Assembly: GCA_028551475.1 (NCBI GenBank)
Contig: CM052358.1
Coordinates: 28,112,853-28,176,852 of the forward strand
DNA: 64,000 nt
Source of the DNA: Casuarina equisetifolia
Taxonomy: Eukaryota > Streptophyta > Magnoliopsida > Fagales > Casuarinaceae
Direction: 5' to 3'
Part shown: piece by piece, positions 11,610-22,415 of the stretch
Numbering within the stretch: the first letter of the stretch is position 1
Layout: the number at the start of each line of letters is the position of its first letter
Made by a program: the position numbers and the translations under genes
Notes under the pieces: generated by a model
The model's database searches: none
Told to the model about the DNA's origin: nothing
Seen by the model: the letters and a program-made list of their open reading frames with translations, nothing else

Positions 11610-12440
11610 AAAACTGGTTATGAAGAAGACCAAAGGAAAATATCAACTAACGACTCGCATACCCTTTAAGTTGTTTTCTTATTTTCCTTAAATTCATAGA
11701 ATTATTCCCTTTAAATTCAAATTAACTCAAACAACATAGATCTAATGTGTCTTTGCCTTCAATCATAAAATCTCGCTGCATGTGGTATAAGTTTTCTTCT
11801 TTAGTTGTTTTAAGTCTTCTTTTTTTTTTTTTCTTTTGTATAGGTAAATGGGAAGTGCAAATAATGAGGTACTCTATGTTAAATATTATATAGAATAGTT
11901 TCTATCTAACTTAAAATTTTAAGACATTAAGTGACATAACATATTATCTTACGAGCAAGATTGTTAACATATCTCTTAGCAATTTAGATTTTATTACTCA
12001 TATCTTAACAGACTCCCTTACCATAATAGTCAAATAATCAAATCATCAAGATAACTCCATCCTGATTTTAACACTCTCCACTACAATGATCCAATCTAGA
12101 CTACATTATGTTTCCACTTTTACTATTTGAATATTTGATTTATATACATAAGGGACCTAAGCCACAACCTAGTCTTTGATATCATATTAAATTTTATAAA
12201 GAAGCATATATTCAACTTAAAAGCTTAAAGTATTAAGTTATAAAACTCGTTTAACATATAAAAGATCATAATTTAGTACATGCAAGGTTCTTCTAGAAGG
12301 TCTTCTAGTTTTTAACCTCAGAGATTTGCTCCTTTAGATTCAAACTAACTAGAAGTACATGAATCTAACGTGTGTCTTTGCCTTCGAACATCAAATCTGA
12401 TTGCATGCTGTGTGCAATCAGATTTCTTCTTTAGCTGCTA
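11610..12440 (+). repeat. Two WRKY intron-1 fragments
   Basis: 11625-11820 and 12270-12440 both match the stretch of WRKY intron 1 that contains the GTGTCTTTGCCTTCGA and TTCTTCTTTAG landmarks (W2 about 1805-1980, W3 about 16300-16490). They lie in direct orientation with unrelated AT-rich sequence between them. Confidence 0.65.
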
Positions 12441-12464
12441 AGCGGAAAGATGGCGACGGATATG

Positions 12465-12975
12465 GAATTCCTATGGTATAAATTCTTATCTCCAATTCTA
12501 TGGTCTGTGATTTCGGCCTTTTAGCCGCTTTGTTTGTCCAATTTGAATATTTCTCCTCTACGTGGAAAAATCTCCCCCAAATCTAGGCACTTTTAGATTA
12601 GTGTCTCCTCCTGCGCGTTAAAGTATCTGTAAGAAATTAGGGAGATCAATAAAGTTGTGTTGAATCATAGAAAGGTGGGTACAAGAGTTGACGTAGTGGA
12701 AAAATCTTCAAACTAGTCGAACATAGCGTATAAATTTGAGCATTTAGAAAGAATGAAACAGGTCCCTGACTTGGATTGTTCGGAATTGATTTTGAATTTA
12801 TTGGAGTCATATCATCTCTATTCTATGAAAGAAGAGTGGATAGACTTGATTTTCAAATATCTTTCATTTCTTCCCTTGGAACAATTACAGTGGCCCTTTT
12901 AATAGCCATTTGTTTAGCAACTAGGACTAATATGTGACTTTAATCATGCTTCTAATTAAAACCAAGGGATTCTAA
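12465..12975. repeat. Right arm of the inverted repeat, outer part
   Basis: Inverted counterpart of 7312-8105. The match runs through the AAATCACAGACC, CTACGT and AGGGCC landmarks in order. No terminal transposon motif or target-site duplication was found at its ends, so I do not call a transposon. Confidence 0.75.
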
Positions 12976-13658
12976 ATTGAGGATAAATTTTCTTTAAACA
13001 TCCTTTAATATTTCGAAGCATGAGAGGATGAAAGTATTTTTTTAAATATTATTATTTAAGCTTTTGCATATACTCACAAAACGTTATCTTTCATTATTTA
13101 AATAAACTTTTCTAGGCCAAAAATTATTCCACTACATATTTAAGGAAAACAAGAATAGAAGATAATAGAACAAAAGTTCCATAACGGAGTGGAGAATACT
13201 TGCAATGTAGTTAAAAGCTTAGATGACCTTCTACCTCAATAAACGTTTTTAAGGAGAGTTGGACCTATGTCTTTTACATAGTATTAAAGTGACCTTATAT
13301 TGTAGAAAAATATTAGATAAAGAGTCCTATAATGAAAAGAAAAGCACTTATAACATACCTTATATTCTTTGACAACCCATATTCTCAATGAAGCATTTGA
13401 GAAGTAATAAATCTAGATATTTTACAAAAGAATGTATCTACAATTGATCCTCCTAATCTAACCTCAAATGTCCTATCTGTGCGACAAACACCTGATCTCA
13501 ACACGCACGTGGGTTCCACAATAAAGGCTTGATTATGGAAAGTGAGATTTGGTTTTGACATAAATAGTAAAGGTGCGGGTCATCTGCCTCCCTTTCAAGC
13601 AAAAAACGAGATAAGCCAAACCAAATGCAGGAATCTCTGCAGCTGTATATTGTCCTTG
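12976..13658. other. AT-rich region, nothing recognised
   Basis: A CACGTG (G-box-like) hexamer occurs near 13507, but with no gene attached it carries little weight. No repeat or coding similarity seen. Confidence 0.4.
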
Positions 13659-13663
13659 CTTGC

Positions 13664-14910
13664 TGATAACTCTATTTTTATAGAGTTATTTTACTTATTT
13701 TAGGCAATAAATAACTTTAATAATTGTGAGAAAACATTTGAACTTCTCTTTATTTACCTAAATTTATCTTGTTTATTATTTTAAGGAGGCAAGGAGAAAA
13801 GGGATAAACATGGAGAGCCTGATGCTTACTGTGTGGCAAAATTGTAATATCAAGATCAAGAGAGTCAAGATGGGCTTGGGCTTTGAATGATTGTTATTAG
13901 ATTTTATTGTTATTGGGTTTTCTAAATAATTAGAAAACCTAATCATATTAGGAGTTCAAAGCCTAATTAAATTAGGAGTTCAAAACCTAATTAAATTAAA
14001 AGTTCAAAACTCAATTGTTTTAGATTTCTAAAACTCAATTCTACTAGGATAAGAGTAGGTCTAAACCTAAACCCTATTTAAGAGAAGAGAAGAGGCAAAA
14101 GAAAGGAGGGGAGGAAATTGAGCACAACTCAAGAAAGAGGCCAAGAATTCAAGATTTTCTTGAAGAGAAGACAAAAAGGGTGACAAACTTCTTGTTCTTG
14201 GATTCAAGATGCCTTCTTTATTTCTTTATGTTTTAGTTTATTTTTGTTAGAGCTACGATGTAACCTAATTATGATGGTATGAATCTTATGATTATTATGT
14301 TTTGCAAGATATTTTGTTTATGTGAAGTTATATATTACTATGTTTAATGCTTTTAAGTGATTAGCTACCACTTGAATAATCTGATTTGCATGTTTGAGAC
14401 TGACAAAAGATGATATGCAATTGCTTCTTGTAATGTGTAACCATAAATTAAATATGGATAGACATATACCATATTATTTGTATGGCTTTTGGTGTAAACT
14501 AGGAATGTTCATAGATCTTAATGCATTTGGTTTGTTTCAATTCACATATAGAGATATAGTGAGTTAATGAACTAAGTAGGTTTGCTATACCTAGACATAG
14601 GATAGTAAATAAATTAGGAGATTCCGCCATCACATAGATATTATCCTTCTTACAAGCATAAATAATCAATATTAATACCTAATAATTATGGTAAAATCAT
14701 ATGCTCTAACATATTTCTTGTATTTAGTTTTTTTTAGATTTAGTTAGTTAATCTATCATCTATCAATTTGATTTGTTAGATAAATTTTAAGAGTTGTTCA
14801 CTGTTAATAATTAATTGGTTTAATAATCATCAATCTCTGTTGGACAATAACTTTCTTATCATTATATTACTTGTTCGACATGTTCACTTGCATTTAGATT
14901 TCACCGAACA
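13664..14910 (+). mobile_element. Solo LTR, Athila-like family
   Basis: A 1247-bp LTR beginning TGATAACTCTATTTTTATAG and ending TTCACCGAACA, the same family as the LTR pair of the element at 20586-26691. It is flanked by CTTGC on the left (13659-13663) and CTTGT on the right (14911-14915), a 5-bp target-site duplication with one change. No internal domain is attached, so it is the product of recombination between two LTRs of an older insertion. Confidence 0.9.
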
Positions 14911-14915
14911 CTTGT

Positions 14916-15650
14916 TCATCATCAGAATGAGCCTTTTCTCCCACTGGGTTGTACAATTATCCATCTGGTCGCATGTAAGACCAACTACATGAAGATAAAC
15001 AAGTTTGCAGGACCCACGTACAAAGTGAGCCACCATCGTTGAATCATCAACATCTGCCCATCTTATGTCTCGCGCCATCCCTTTTATCTTTGGCATTTAA
15101 CATTTCAGTCATCCTAGTTATTTTTGATATCAACTTCCAAGACATATGTTTGAGTCACCCTGTTCATGTTTTGACATGCTCCACGTTTCACTGCCGTGCG
15201 TCATTTGAATTTCACAGCATCGACTACCAGTTAAATAAATTGAGAACAGTTGATTTCAGGTGGAGCCGACGCGGGTGTTTGACCAGCAGAGGATGAAGAT
15301 GGATGGTGATTGGATGATGCAGCAGTGATGACATCTGTTGGAAAGCACCTTTTCTTCTTCAATGTGGATTCGAAAAAAGAAATTCCTATGCCTGTGCTGC
15401 TTTCTTTTGTTCCTCGCTTAAAATATGTTTGTCATAATTACTCCAATTGGATCATTTTAACAGTTAAGTAGAGATAAGCCTGTGGTTGTATAGTATCAAA
15501 TAGCATCAATATTCTATTTCTATGTCCTTAGTTTGATTTTACAACACAGAAGGAAAATACCAAGAGAGGAAAAAATAACCATATTTAACTTTTACTCACA
15601 ATAACCGCTGGTGATATCCATCTAGTCATGCTTGAGGAAACAAAAACAAG
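14916..15650. other. Non-coding region between solo LTR and W3 upstream block
   Basis: Two short overlapping open frames on opposite strands (14884-15096 and 15039-15296) have no recognisable similarity; the first one even crosses the LTR end. I see no supported feature. Confidence 0.4.
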
Positions 15651-15654
15651 ATAG

Positions 15655-15780
15655 ATGCGGTAGCCAAACACTGTCCGCCTACCCACATGACCCACAAGTT
15701 TTGTGTCGATAGAAGCGCAGCCTTCGTATGGTGGAGGCGGCTTAGATGACTGCTCCCATCCCACCTTGATTCTTTGAATT
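15655..15780 (+). promoter_or_regulatory. Conserved upstream block of WRKY copies (W3 copy)
   Basis: A GC-richer block with landmarks AGCCTTC, GGAGGCGGC, AGATGACTGCT and CCATCCC lies about 420-550 bp before exon 1 of W3. The same block occurs in minus orientation at 30050-30210 (upstream of W4), 51060-51290 (orphan) and 62240-62420 (upstream of W5). Conservation relative to the surrounding AT-rich DNA suggests duplicated promoter sequence; function is inference. Confidence 0.5.
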
Positions 15781-16201
15781 TTGCGTGAGTTGTCGTTCTT
15801 ACTATTCCCGGAAAACTAAGGTCGTCTTTGTCTCATCTTCTAGTCCTGCTTCGAGTCAAGCATACTTCTATTCCCATCACTTTATTTGGAAAAGTCTTCT
15901 CCAATGATAATGCAATGAACAAAAGTCACAATTTTTTTCCCTTCATGTTTTAGACTTATCTAACGTCTATGCTTTCTCAACTATAAAAAAACCTTACCCA
16001 TTTTATACGATTTATTGTTAAGAAAAATAGGTATATGGGTATATATAGAGAAAATAAAGTTAAAATTTTCTAAATGCACTTGCACAAAATAAATATATTA
16101 CTGTAAGAAAGGAGAAGTATTTTCCTCTCTGTCTATAGATTTCTTGTAGTTTTTCCCACAAGATTGAATACTTTTAGCTCCTGGGAGAGAAAGCAGCTGC
16201 C

Positions 16202-17789
16202 ATGACTGAAGCTTCCCAACCCAGACAAACATCCGTGTACGTTTCCTTCACACTTTTCTTGTAAGCTCTATCAAACCTACTAGATATCAGGAAAACGATG
16301 GAAATCATCGACTAAAGACTCGCCTACCTTCAATCACTTTCCTCTTTTTTACTTCGATTCATAGATTCACTCTTTTCAATTCAGACTTACTCGAAGCACA
16401 TAGATCTAACGTGTCTTTGACTTGGATCGAAAAATTTGATCGCAGGCTTTGTGCATTTTTTTCTTTAGTTGCTTTTAAGTCCATTGTTTCATGTACATAA
16501 GCAGTACAAGTATATAGGTACTCTAAACGCACTTTTGATGTAGCTCTACTTGTCTTTGTCCACGGATCTAGCTTTGTAAGTGATCTAAGCTCTGTGTTGT
16601 CCCGTGCTTTGATTGACTTGGTTTTTCCGTGTTGGATCTAATCTGTTCAGTATAAATACATACTTATAGTTCTGAGCACGCGAGGTTCTTCTGCAAGCTT
16701 TTCTAGTTTTAACCTCAGATCCACTTCTACGAGCAGCTTTCCCAACCACACACGATAATTTTGTGTAAGCGATCTTTTCTTCGTTGCCTTTTTATCATGT
16801 TTTTGAACACCATGAAACCCTAATGGACTCATCATCTAAATGCGCTTCAGCCTTACACTTGGCTTCCTTCCCTTTTCTTCCTCTTTTTGTATGTTTGTCC
16901 TCCTATTAATATTTTTGATAGAAAGATAAATTATATTAATAAATATTAAAGTATAGATACATAGGGGGCAAATCACAGCATTACATAAATCATCATATCT
17001 ATAAAAAGATGGAAGTTGGAAGCTTTCAAATTTCACTCAAAATAACATTGTCTTAAAAGGATTTTATATTTCTAAAAAAAGGCTCTCATTCATACTATCT
17101 TCTTTGTTTTTGCTAAGTTGTCCTTCTGTTAATTATTGATCTCATTTTCTACATATGCTTATTTTGATGTTAGTGTAGTTCACTCCCTTCCAATCAAGAG
17201 TTCTTTGAAATAAGGAAGTGATTTTTCAATCTGTTTTATTCTTACCATGTTTATGAACATCATACAACCCCAATGGCCCATGACGGAGAATATCAAGAGC
17301 AGAGTATCACATTCAAACATGGACAAATTTAGGCAAAAAACATAAGTGCCAAACTAAAACATAACCCATCTTCCTTTGGGTTGTTAGGAACCCTTAGTTT
17401 GTTTAATCCACTTTATGTCTTACTAGGGAGATCGAGGGAGAAAATAAAGGAGAGAGAGAAGCCAATGCAAGAGGCAATAGATTTATCTTACCAGCAGATG
17501 GGTATGAATGGAGAAAGTATGGTCAAAAGTTCATGAGAAATATTGGCAAAAACAGGTAAAAAATGTTTTATATGCATGTCATATGCTTTTTATGTACATT
17601 ATATAAAGAAGTACTCATCGTAGATCCATTTTAATGCATGTATTCAGAAGTTACTTCAAGTGTAAGAGGAGCAATTGCTTTGTGAAGAAGAAAGTTGATT
17701 GGTCAACCTCAGAGCCTAAATCTATCCGAGTAGTGTATAAAGGGGTGCATAACCACACCTCATTGGCTGAAGAATCTAGCTCCTTCTGA
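16202..17789 (+). CDS. Short WRKY protein, group II, WRKYGQK (W3), three exons
   Basis: Exons 16202-16260 (59 nt), 17427-17555 (129 nt) and 17648-17789 (142 nt) give an open frame of 330 nt, 109 residues. Introns are 16261-17426 (GTAAGC...TAG) and 17556-17647 (GTAAAA...CAG); both join in phase 2, and the second splits the Arg codon after the heptapeptide, the classic WRKY-domain intron site. The domain fills residues about 44-99: WRKYGQK at 48-54, then C68-X4-C73-X23-H97-N-H99, the group IIc type zinc finger. WRKY domains bind W-box DNA (TTGAC core). The protein ends at F109: TGA stands where W5 has CGA. Former coding sequence (NQYDLWTQVFGDQ) continues downstream in frame. The first exon (MTEASQP...) has no recognised domain. 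Whether it is transcribed is unknown; it could be a recent pseudogene or a DNA-binding-only WRKY. Confidence 0.7.
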
Positions 17790-17830
17790 CCACATATGTC
17801 ATCTTCAAGTGCCAACCAATATGACTTATG

Positions 17831-19470
17831 GACACAAGTTTTTGGAGATCAATCAATTTCTCGTCACAATAATGACAATTGAAGTCTTAAATCTACTTGG
17901 TATGCTTTCCAAAGATTTCTTTTTGCTTTGCGAAATATAGCCTTGTAGAAAGCTCTCCATTTTAGAAAAATGGAAGTATTTAACTTTTATCCTAATATTG
18001 CTACTAGAAAATGATCTTACTTTGTCATGTGTTTGATATCCTCAAGAAGGATTCTCTTATTTCCAATCTTGTTATGTTTCAAGTTTTAACATCATGAATT
18101 AGGTCAAAACTTGTATTTTCTAAATTTGCAGATCGTTCAAGTACTTGAAATGCATATACTACATGCATTGGCAATATATGGTGCCTTCAAAAGTGGTTTA
18201 GAGAATGAAAATTGACATGCCTAGCTTTAGACTAGTTTATGACACAAGTTTTTGGAGATCAATTAGCTTTTTGTCATGATAATGACAATTGAAATCTTGA
18301 ATCTACCTAGTACATTGTCCAAAGCTTTCTTCCCACTTTAGAGAACTTAGCCTTGTAGAAAGCCCTCCATTTAAGAAAAATCAAAGTATTTAGCTTTTAT
18401 CCTAACATTGCTATTGGAAAATGATCTTACTTTGTCATATGTTTGATATCTTCAAGAAAGATTCTCTTCTTTCCAATCTTGTTTTCTTTCAAGTTTTAAC
18501 ATCATGAATTAGGTCAAAACTTGTATTTTTTGAATTTGCAGATCATTCAAGTACTTGAAATGCATATACTACATGCATTAGCAATATATGATGCCTTCTA
18601 AAGTGGCCCAGACAATGCAAATTGACATGCCTAGCTTTAAACTAGTTTATGACACAAGTTTTTGGAGATCAATTAGTTTTTTGTCATGATAATGACAATT
18701 GAAATCTTAAATCTACCTAGTACATTTTCCAATGCTTTCTTCCCACTTTAGAGAACTTAGCCTTGTAGAAATCCCTCCATTTAGGGAAAGTGGGAGTGTT
18801 TAGCTTTTATCCTAACATTGCTATTGGAAAATGATCTTACTTTGTCATATGTTTGATATTCTCAAGAAGGATTCTCTTCTTTCCAATCTTCTTATCTTTC
18901 AAGTTGTAACATCATAAATCAGGTTAAAACTTGTGTTTTTCAAATTTGCAGATTGTTCAAGTACTTGAAATGCATATACTACATGCATTGGCAATATATG
19001 ATGCCTTCTAAAGTGGCTTAGAAAATGCAAATTGACATGCCTAGCTTTAAACTAGTTTATGACACAAGTTTTTGGAGATCAATTAGTTTTTTGTCATGAT
19101 AATGACAATTGAAATCTTGAATCTACCTAGCACATTTTCCAAAGCTTTCTTCCTACTTTAGAGAACTTAGCCTTCTAGAAAGCCCTCCATTTAAGAAAAA
19201 TGGAAGTGTTTAACTTTTATCCTAGCATTCCTATTAGGAAATGATCTAGCTTTGTCATATGTTTGATATCTTCAAGAAGGATTCTTTTCTTTCTAATCTT
19301 GTTATGTTCAAGTTTTAACATCATGAATCATGTCAAAACTTGTGTTTTGTGAATTTGCAGATGAATCAAGCACTTGAAATACATATATTGCATTCATTTG
19401 TAATATATGATGCCTTCTAAACTGTCTTGGAGAATGCAAATTGACATGGCTAGCTTTAGGCTAGTTTTTG
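17831..19470 (+). repeat. 410-bp tandem repeat, four units, born from WRKY terminal exon
   Basis: Units start at 17831, 18241, 18651 and 19061, exactly 410 bp apart, each opening with GACACAAGTTTTTGGAGATC, the sequence that encodes TQVFGDQ at the end of the WRKY reading frame. Each contains a CATGATAATGACAATTGAA or near-identical stretch. The array begins inside the exon tail and stops at 19470 where flank sequence shared with 441 onwards starts. Units 2-4 are closer to each other than to unit 1. Confidence 0.92.
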
Positions 19471-20085
19471 TTACATAAATCTAGATCAACGTGAAACAAA
19501 TTAAGAGAAGTTGTAGGTGAATTTGTTTGGTGGAAGGGCTATTTCCATTGACATTCTACTTATTATGTTGAGGATATGGAATGTCAAATTCGAGATCTAC
19601 ATTTTGGGCAACCAATAGTCAACCATTGAGCTAGGAACTCAAGATTCTTCTTGTAGTAAAAGAAAAGTATTACAAGTTAGGCCATATCTTTTGGTACCAA
19701 AAGTTAGGCCATATCTTGAAAGTTCAGCAAATTGAGCTAGGCCACTGGACATTACTGATTATATATTCAGACACAGATATAGAAACAAGCGTGGGTATGA
19801 TGCCCACTCAGGGATGGGTTCCCTTCATTCTTCGTTACTAACAAAATCGTACTGTTTCCGTCACTTGTGGCGACAACTTGGTAAGCATTTCAGGTTCCCT
19901 TAGCAATCTATTAACTTACCATTCCTTTCTTGTACTTGTTGCTTTGTTGGTGACATAAGAAGACGATGCGTTACTACTTAGGTGTGTGCTTCGGCTTTTG
20001 TTTTGCTCCTTGTGGATAACATTTTGGTTCAAAATGTCTTCGCATTGTTCTTTGAGCGGTGAAAAGATACCGGTTCTGTTGGATT
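19471..20085 (+). other. Post-array flank, copy 3, cut by the gap
   Basis: Same block as 441-1280 but about 190 bp shorter, with a deletion near 19690-19720. It ends at the gap just inside the stretch that reads GGTGAAAAGATA in all three copies. Confidence 0.75.
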
Positions 20086-20585
20086 NNNNNNNNNNNNNNN
20101 NNNNNNNNNNNNNNNNNNNNNNNNNNNNNNNNNNNNNNNNNNNNNNNNNNNNNNNNNNNNNNNNNNNNNNNNNNNNNNNNNNNNNNNNNNNNNNNNNNNN
20201 NNNNNNNNNNNNNNNNNNNNNNNNNNNNNNNNNNNNNNNNNNNNNNNNNNNNNNNNNNNNNNNNNNNNNNNNNNNNNNNNNNNNNNNNNNNNNNNNNNNN
20301 NNNNNNNNNNNNNNNNNNNNNNNNNNNNNNNNNNNNNNNNNNNNNNNNNNNNNNNNNNNNNNNNNNNNNNNNNNNNNNNNNNNNNNNNNNNNNNNNNNNN
20401 NNNNNNNNNNNNNNNNNNNNNNNNNNNNNNNNNNNNNNNNNNNNNNNNNNNNNNNNNNNNNNNNNNNNNNNNNNNNNNNNNNNNNNNNNNNNNNNNNNNN
20501 NNNNNNNNNNNNNNNNNNNNNNNNNNNNNNNNNNNNNNNNNNNNNNNNNNNNNNNNNNNNNNNNNNNNNNNNNNNNNNNNNNNNN
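20086..20585. other. Assembly gap, 500 N
   Basis: A run of exactly 500 N, most likely a nominal spacer. Comparing the 5' LTR to its right with the 3' LTR at 25442 shows that about 447 bp of LTR must be missing, plus the rest of the flank copy on the left, so the true gap is probably not 500 bp. Open frames running through the N are meaningless. Confidence 0.95.
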
Positions 20586-21389
20586 AAAAAGGCCAAGAAT
20601 TCAAGGTTTTCTTGAAGAGAAGAGAAAAAGGGTAACAGACTTCTTGTTCTTGGATTCAAGATGCCTTCTTTATTTCTTATTACTATTACCATTCTTCCTC
20701 ATTATTTTTTTATGTTTTAGTTTATTTTTGTTAGAACTACGATGTAACCTAATTATAATAGTATGAATCTTATGATTATTATGTTTTGCAAAATATTTTG
20801 TTTATGTGAAGTTATATATTACTGTGTTTAATGCTTTTAAGTGATTAGCTACCACTTGAATGATCTGATTTGCATGTTTGAAACTAACAGAAGATGATAT
20901 GCAATTGCTTCTTATAATGTGTAACCATAAATTAAATATGGATAGACATATACCATATTGTTTGTGTGGCTTTCGGTGTAAACTAGGAATGTTCATAGAT
21001 CCTAATGCATTTGGTTTGTTTCAATTCACATATAGAGATATAGTGAGTTAATGAACTAAGTAGGTTTGCTATACCTAGACATAGGATAGTAAATAAATTA
21101 GGAGATTTTGATATCACATAGATATTATCCCTCTTGCAAGCATAAGTAATCAATATTAATACCTAGTAATTATGGTGAAATCATATGCTCTCATATACTT
21201 CTTGTAGTTTTCTTAGATTTAGTTAGTTAATCTATCATCTATCAATTTGATTTGCGAGATAAATTCTAGGAGTTGTTCATTGTTAGTAATTAATTGGTTT
21301 AGTAATCACAAATCTCTTTAGGACGATATCTTTCTTATCATTATATTACTTGTTCAACATGTTCATTTGCATTTAAAATTCACCGAACA
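20586..21389 (+). repeat. 5' LTR of the Athila-like element (partial)
   Basis: Corresponds to about position 448 to the end of the 1250-bp 3' LTR. Ends ...TTCACCGAACA. Confidence 0.88.
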
Positions 21390-21574
21390 AGTTTTTGGCG
21401 TCATTACCGGGGATTGGTTGTTTTACTGCTGATTAATATTAATACCAAATAATTTCTAGGTTTAATCTAGCTTTTATTTTCCTTTTAAAAAAAATATTTT
21501 TTAGTTGTTCAAAAAAAAAATTTCTAGGTTTATTTTTCTTATCATTATATTACTTGTTCAACATGTTCATTTGA

Positions 21575-22220
21575 ATGATATGATTTGCATGTTTGAAACT
21601 GATAGAAGATGATATGCAATTGCTTCTTATAATGTGTAACCATAAATTAAATATGGATAGACATATACCATATTGTTTGTGTGGCTTTCGGTGTAAACCG
21701 GGAATGTTCATAGATCCTAATGCATTTGGTTTGTTTCAATTCACATATAGTGATATAGTGAGTTAATGAACTAAGTAGGTTTGCTATACCTAGACATAGG
21801 ATAGTAAATAAATTAGGAGATTCTAATATCACATAGATATTATCCCTCTTGCAAGCATAAGTAATCAATATTAATACCTAGTAATTATGGTGAAATCATA
21901 TGCTCTCATATACTTCTTGTATTTAGTTTTCTTAGATTTAGTTAGTTAATCTATCATCTATCAATTTGATTTGCTAGACAAATTCTAGGAGTTGTTCACT
22001 GTTAGTAATTAATTGGTTTAGTAATCACAAATCTCTTTAAGACGATATCTTTCTTATCATTATATTACTTATTCAACATGTTCACTTGCATTTAAAATTC
22101 ACCGAACAAGTTTTTGGCATCGTTGTCGGGGATTGGTTGTTTTACTGCTGATTAATATTAATACCAAATAATTTCTAGGTTTAATCTAGCTTTTATTTTC
22201 CTTTTAAAAAAAATATTTTT
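21575..22220 (+). repeat. Duplicated LTR end plus leader, second primer-binding site
   Basis: From about 21575 the last roughly 530 bp of the LTR start again, reach CACCGAACA at 22100 (719 bp after the first occurrence at 21381) and are followed by a second tRNA-Asp-like site (TGGCATCGTTGTCGGGGAT) and the same leader. The join at about 21572 has only a few bases of homology (ATTTG/TTGAATG), as expected for template switching or unequal exchange. Confidence 0.85.
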
Positions 22221-22380
22221 TTTAATTCTTGAAAAAAAAAATTGTTTCTTTTAACGCTTAAAAAAATCATTTTTTTTGTTGTTGAAAAAAAAAGAAAAAA
22301 AATCATTTTTTTGTTTTATTTTTATTTTACTTTTTTATTTTTTATTTTTTCTTAAAAAAAAAAAGAAAAAAAATTCATTG
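22200..22380. repeat. Alternating A- and T-run leader segment
   Basis: Between leader and gag there are about ten alternating runs of A and T of 5-10 nt. They could pair with one another. They also make this stretch prone to slippage and assembly error. Confidence 0.7.
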
Positions 22381-22415
22381 TTAAGTTGCTATTGTTGAAA
22401 GATTAAGTAACAAGG

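Noticed and set aside
7312..12975. Large DNA transposon with terminal inverted repeats
   Set aside because: The arms lack sharp ends, target duplications and any transposase; called only as an inverted repeat.
13500..13520. G-box-like CACGTG as a promoter element
   Set aside because: A single hexamer without a nearby gene is expected by chance.
17831..19470. Possible CRISPR-like array
   Set aside because: Units are 410 bp direct repeats without short repeats and unique spacers; this is a plant chromosome.
19916..20766. Open frames of 190-260 codons crossing the gap
   Set aside because: They consist mainly of N and are artefacts of translating through unknown bases.
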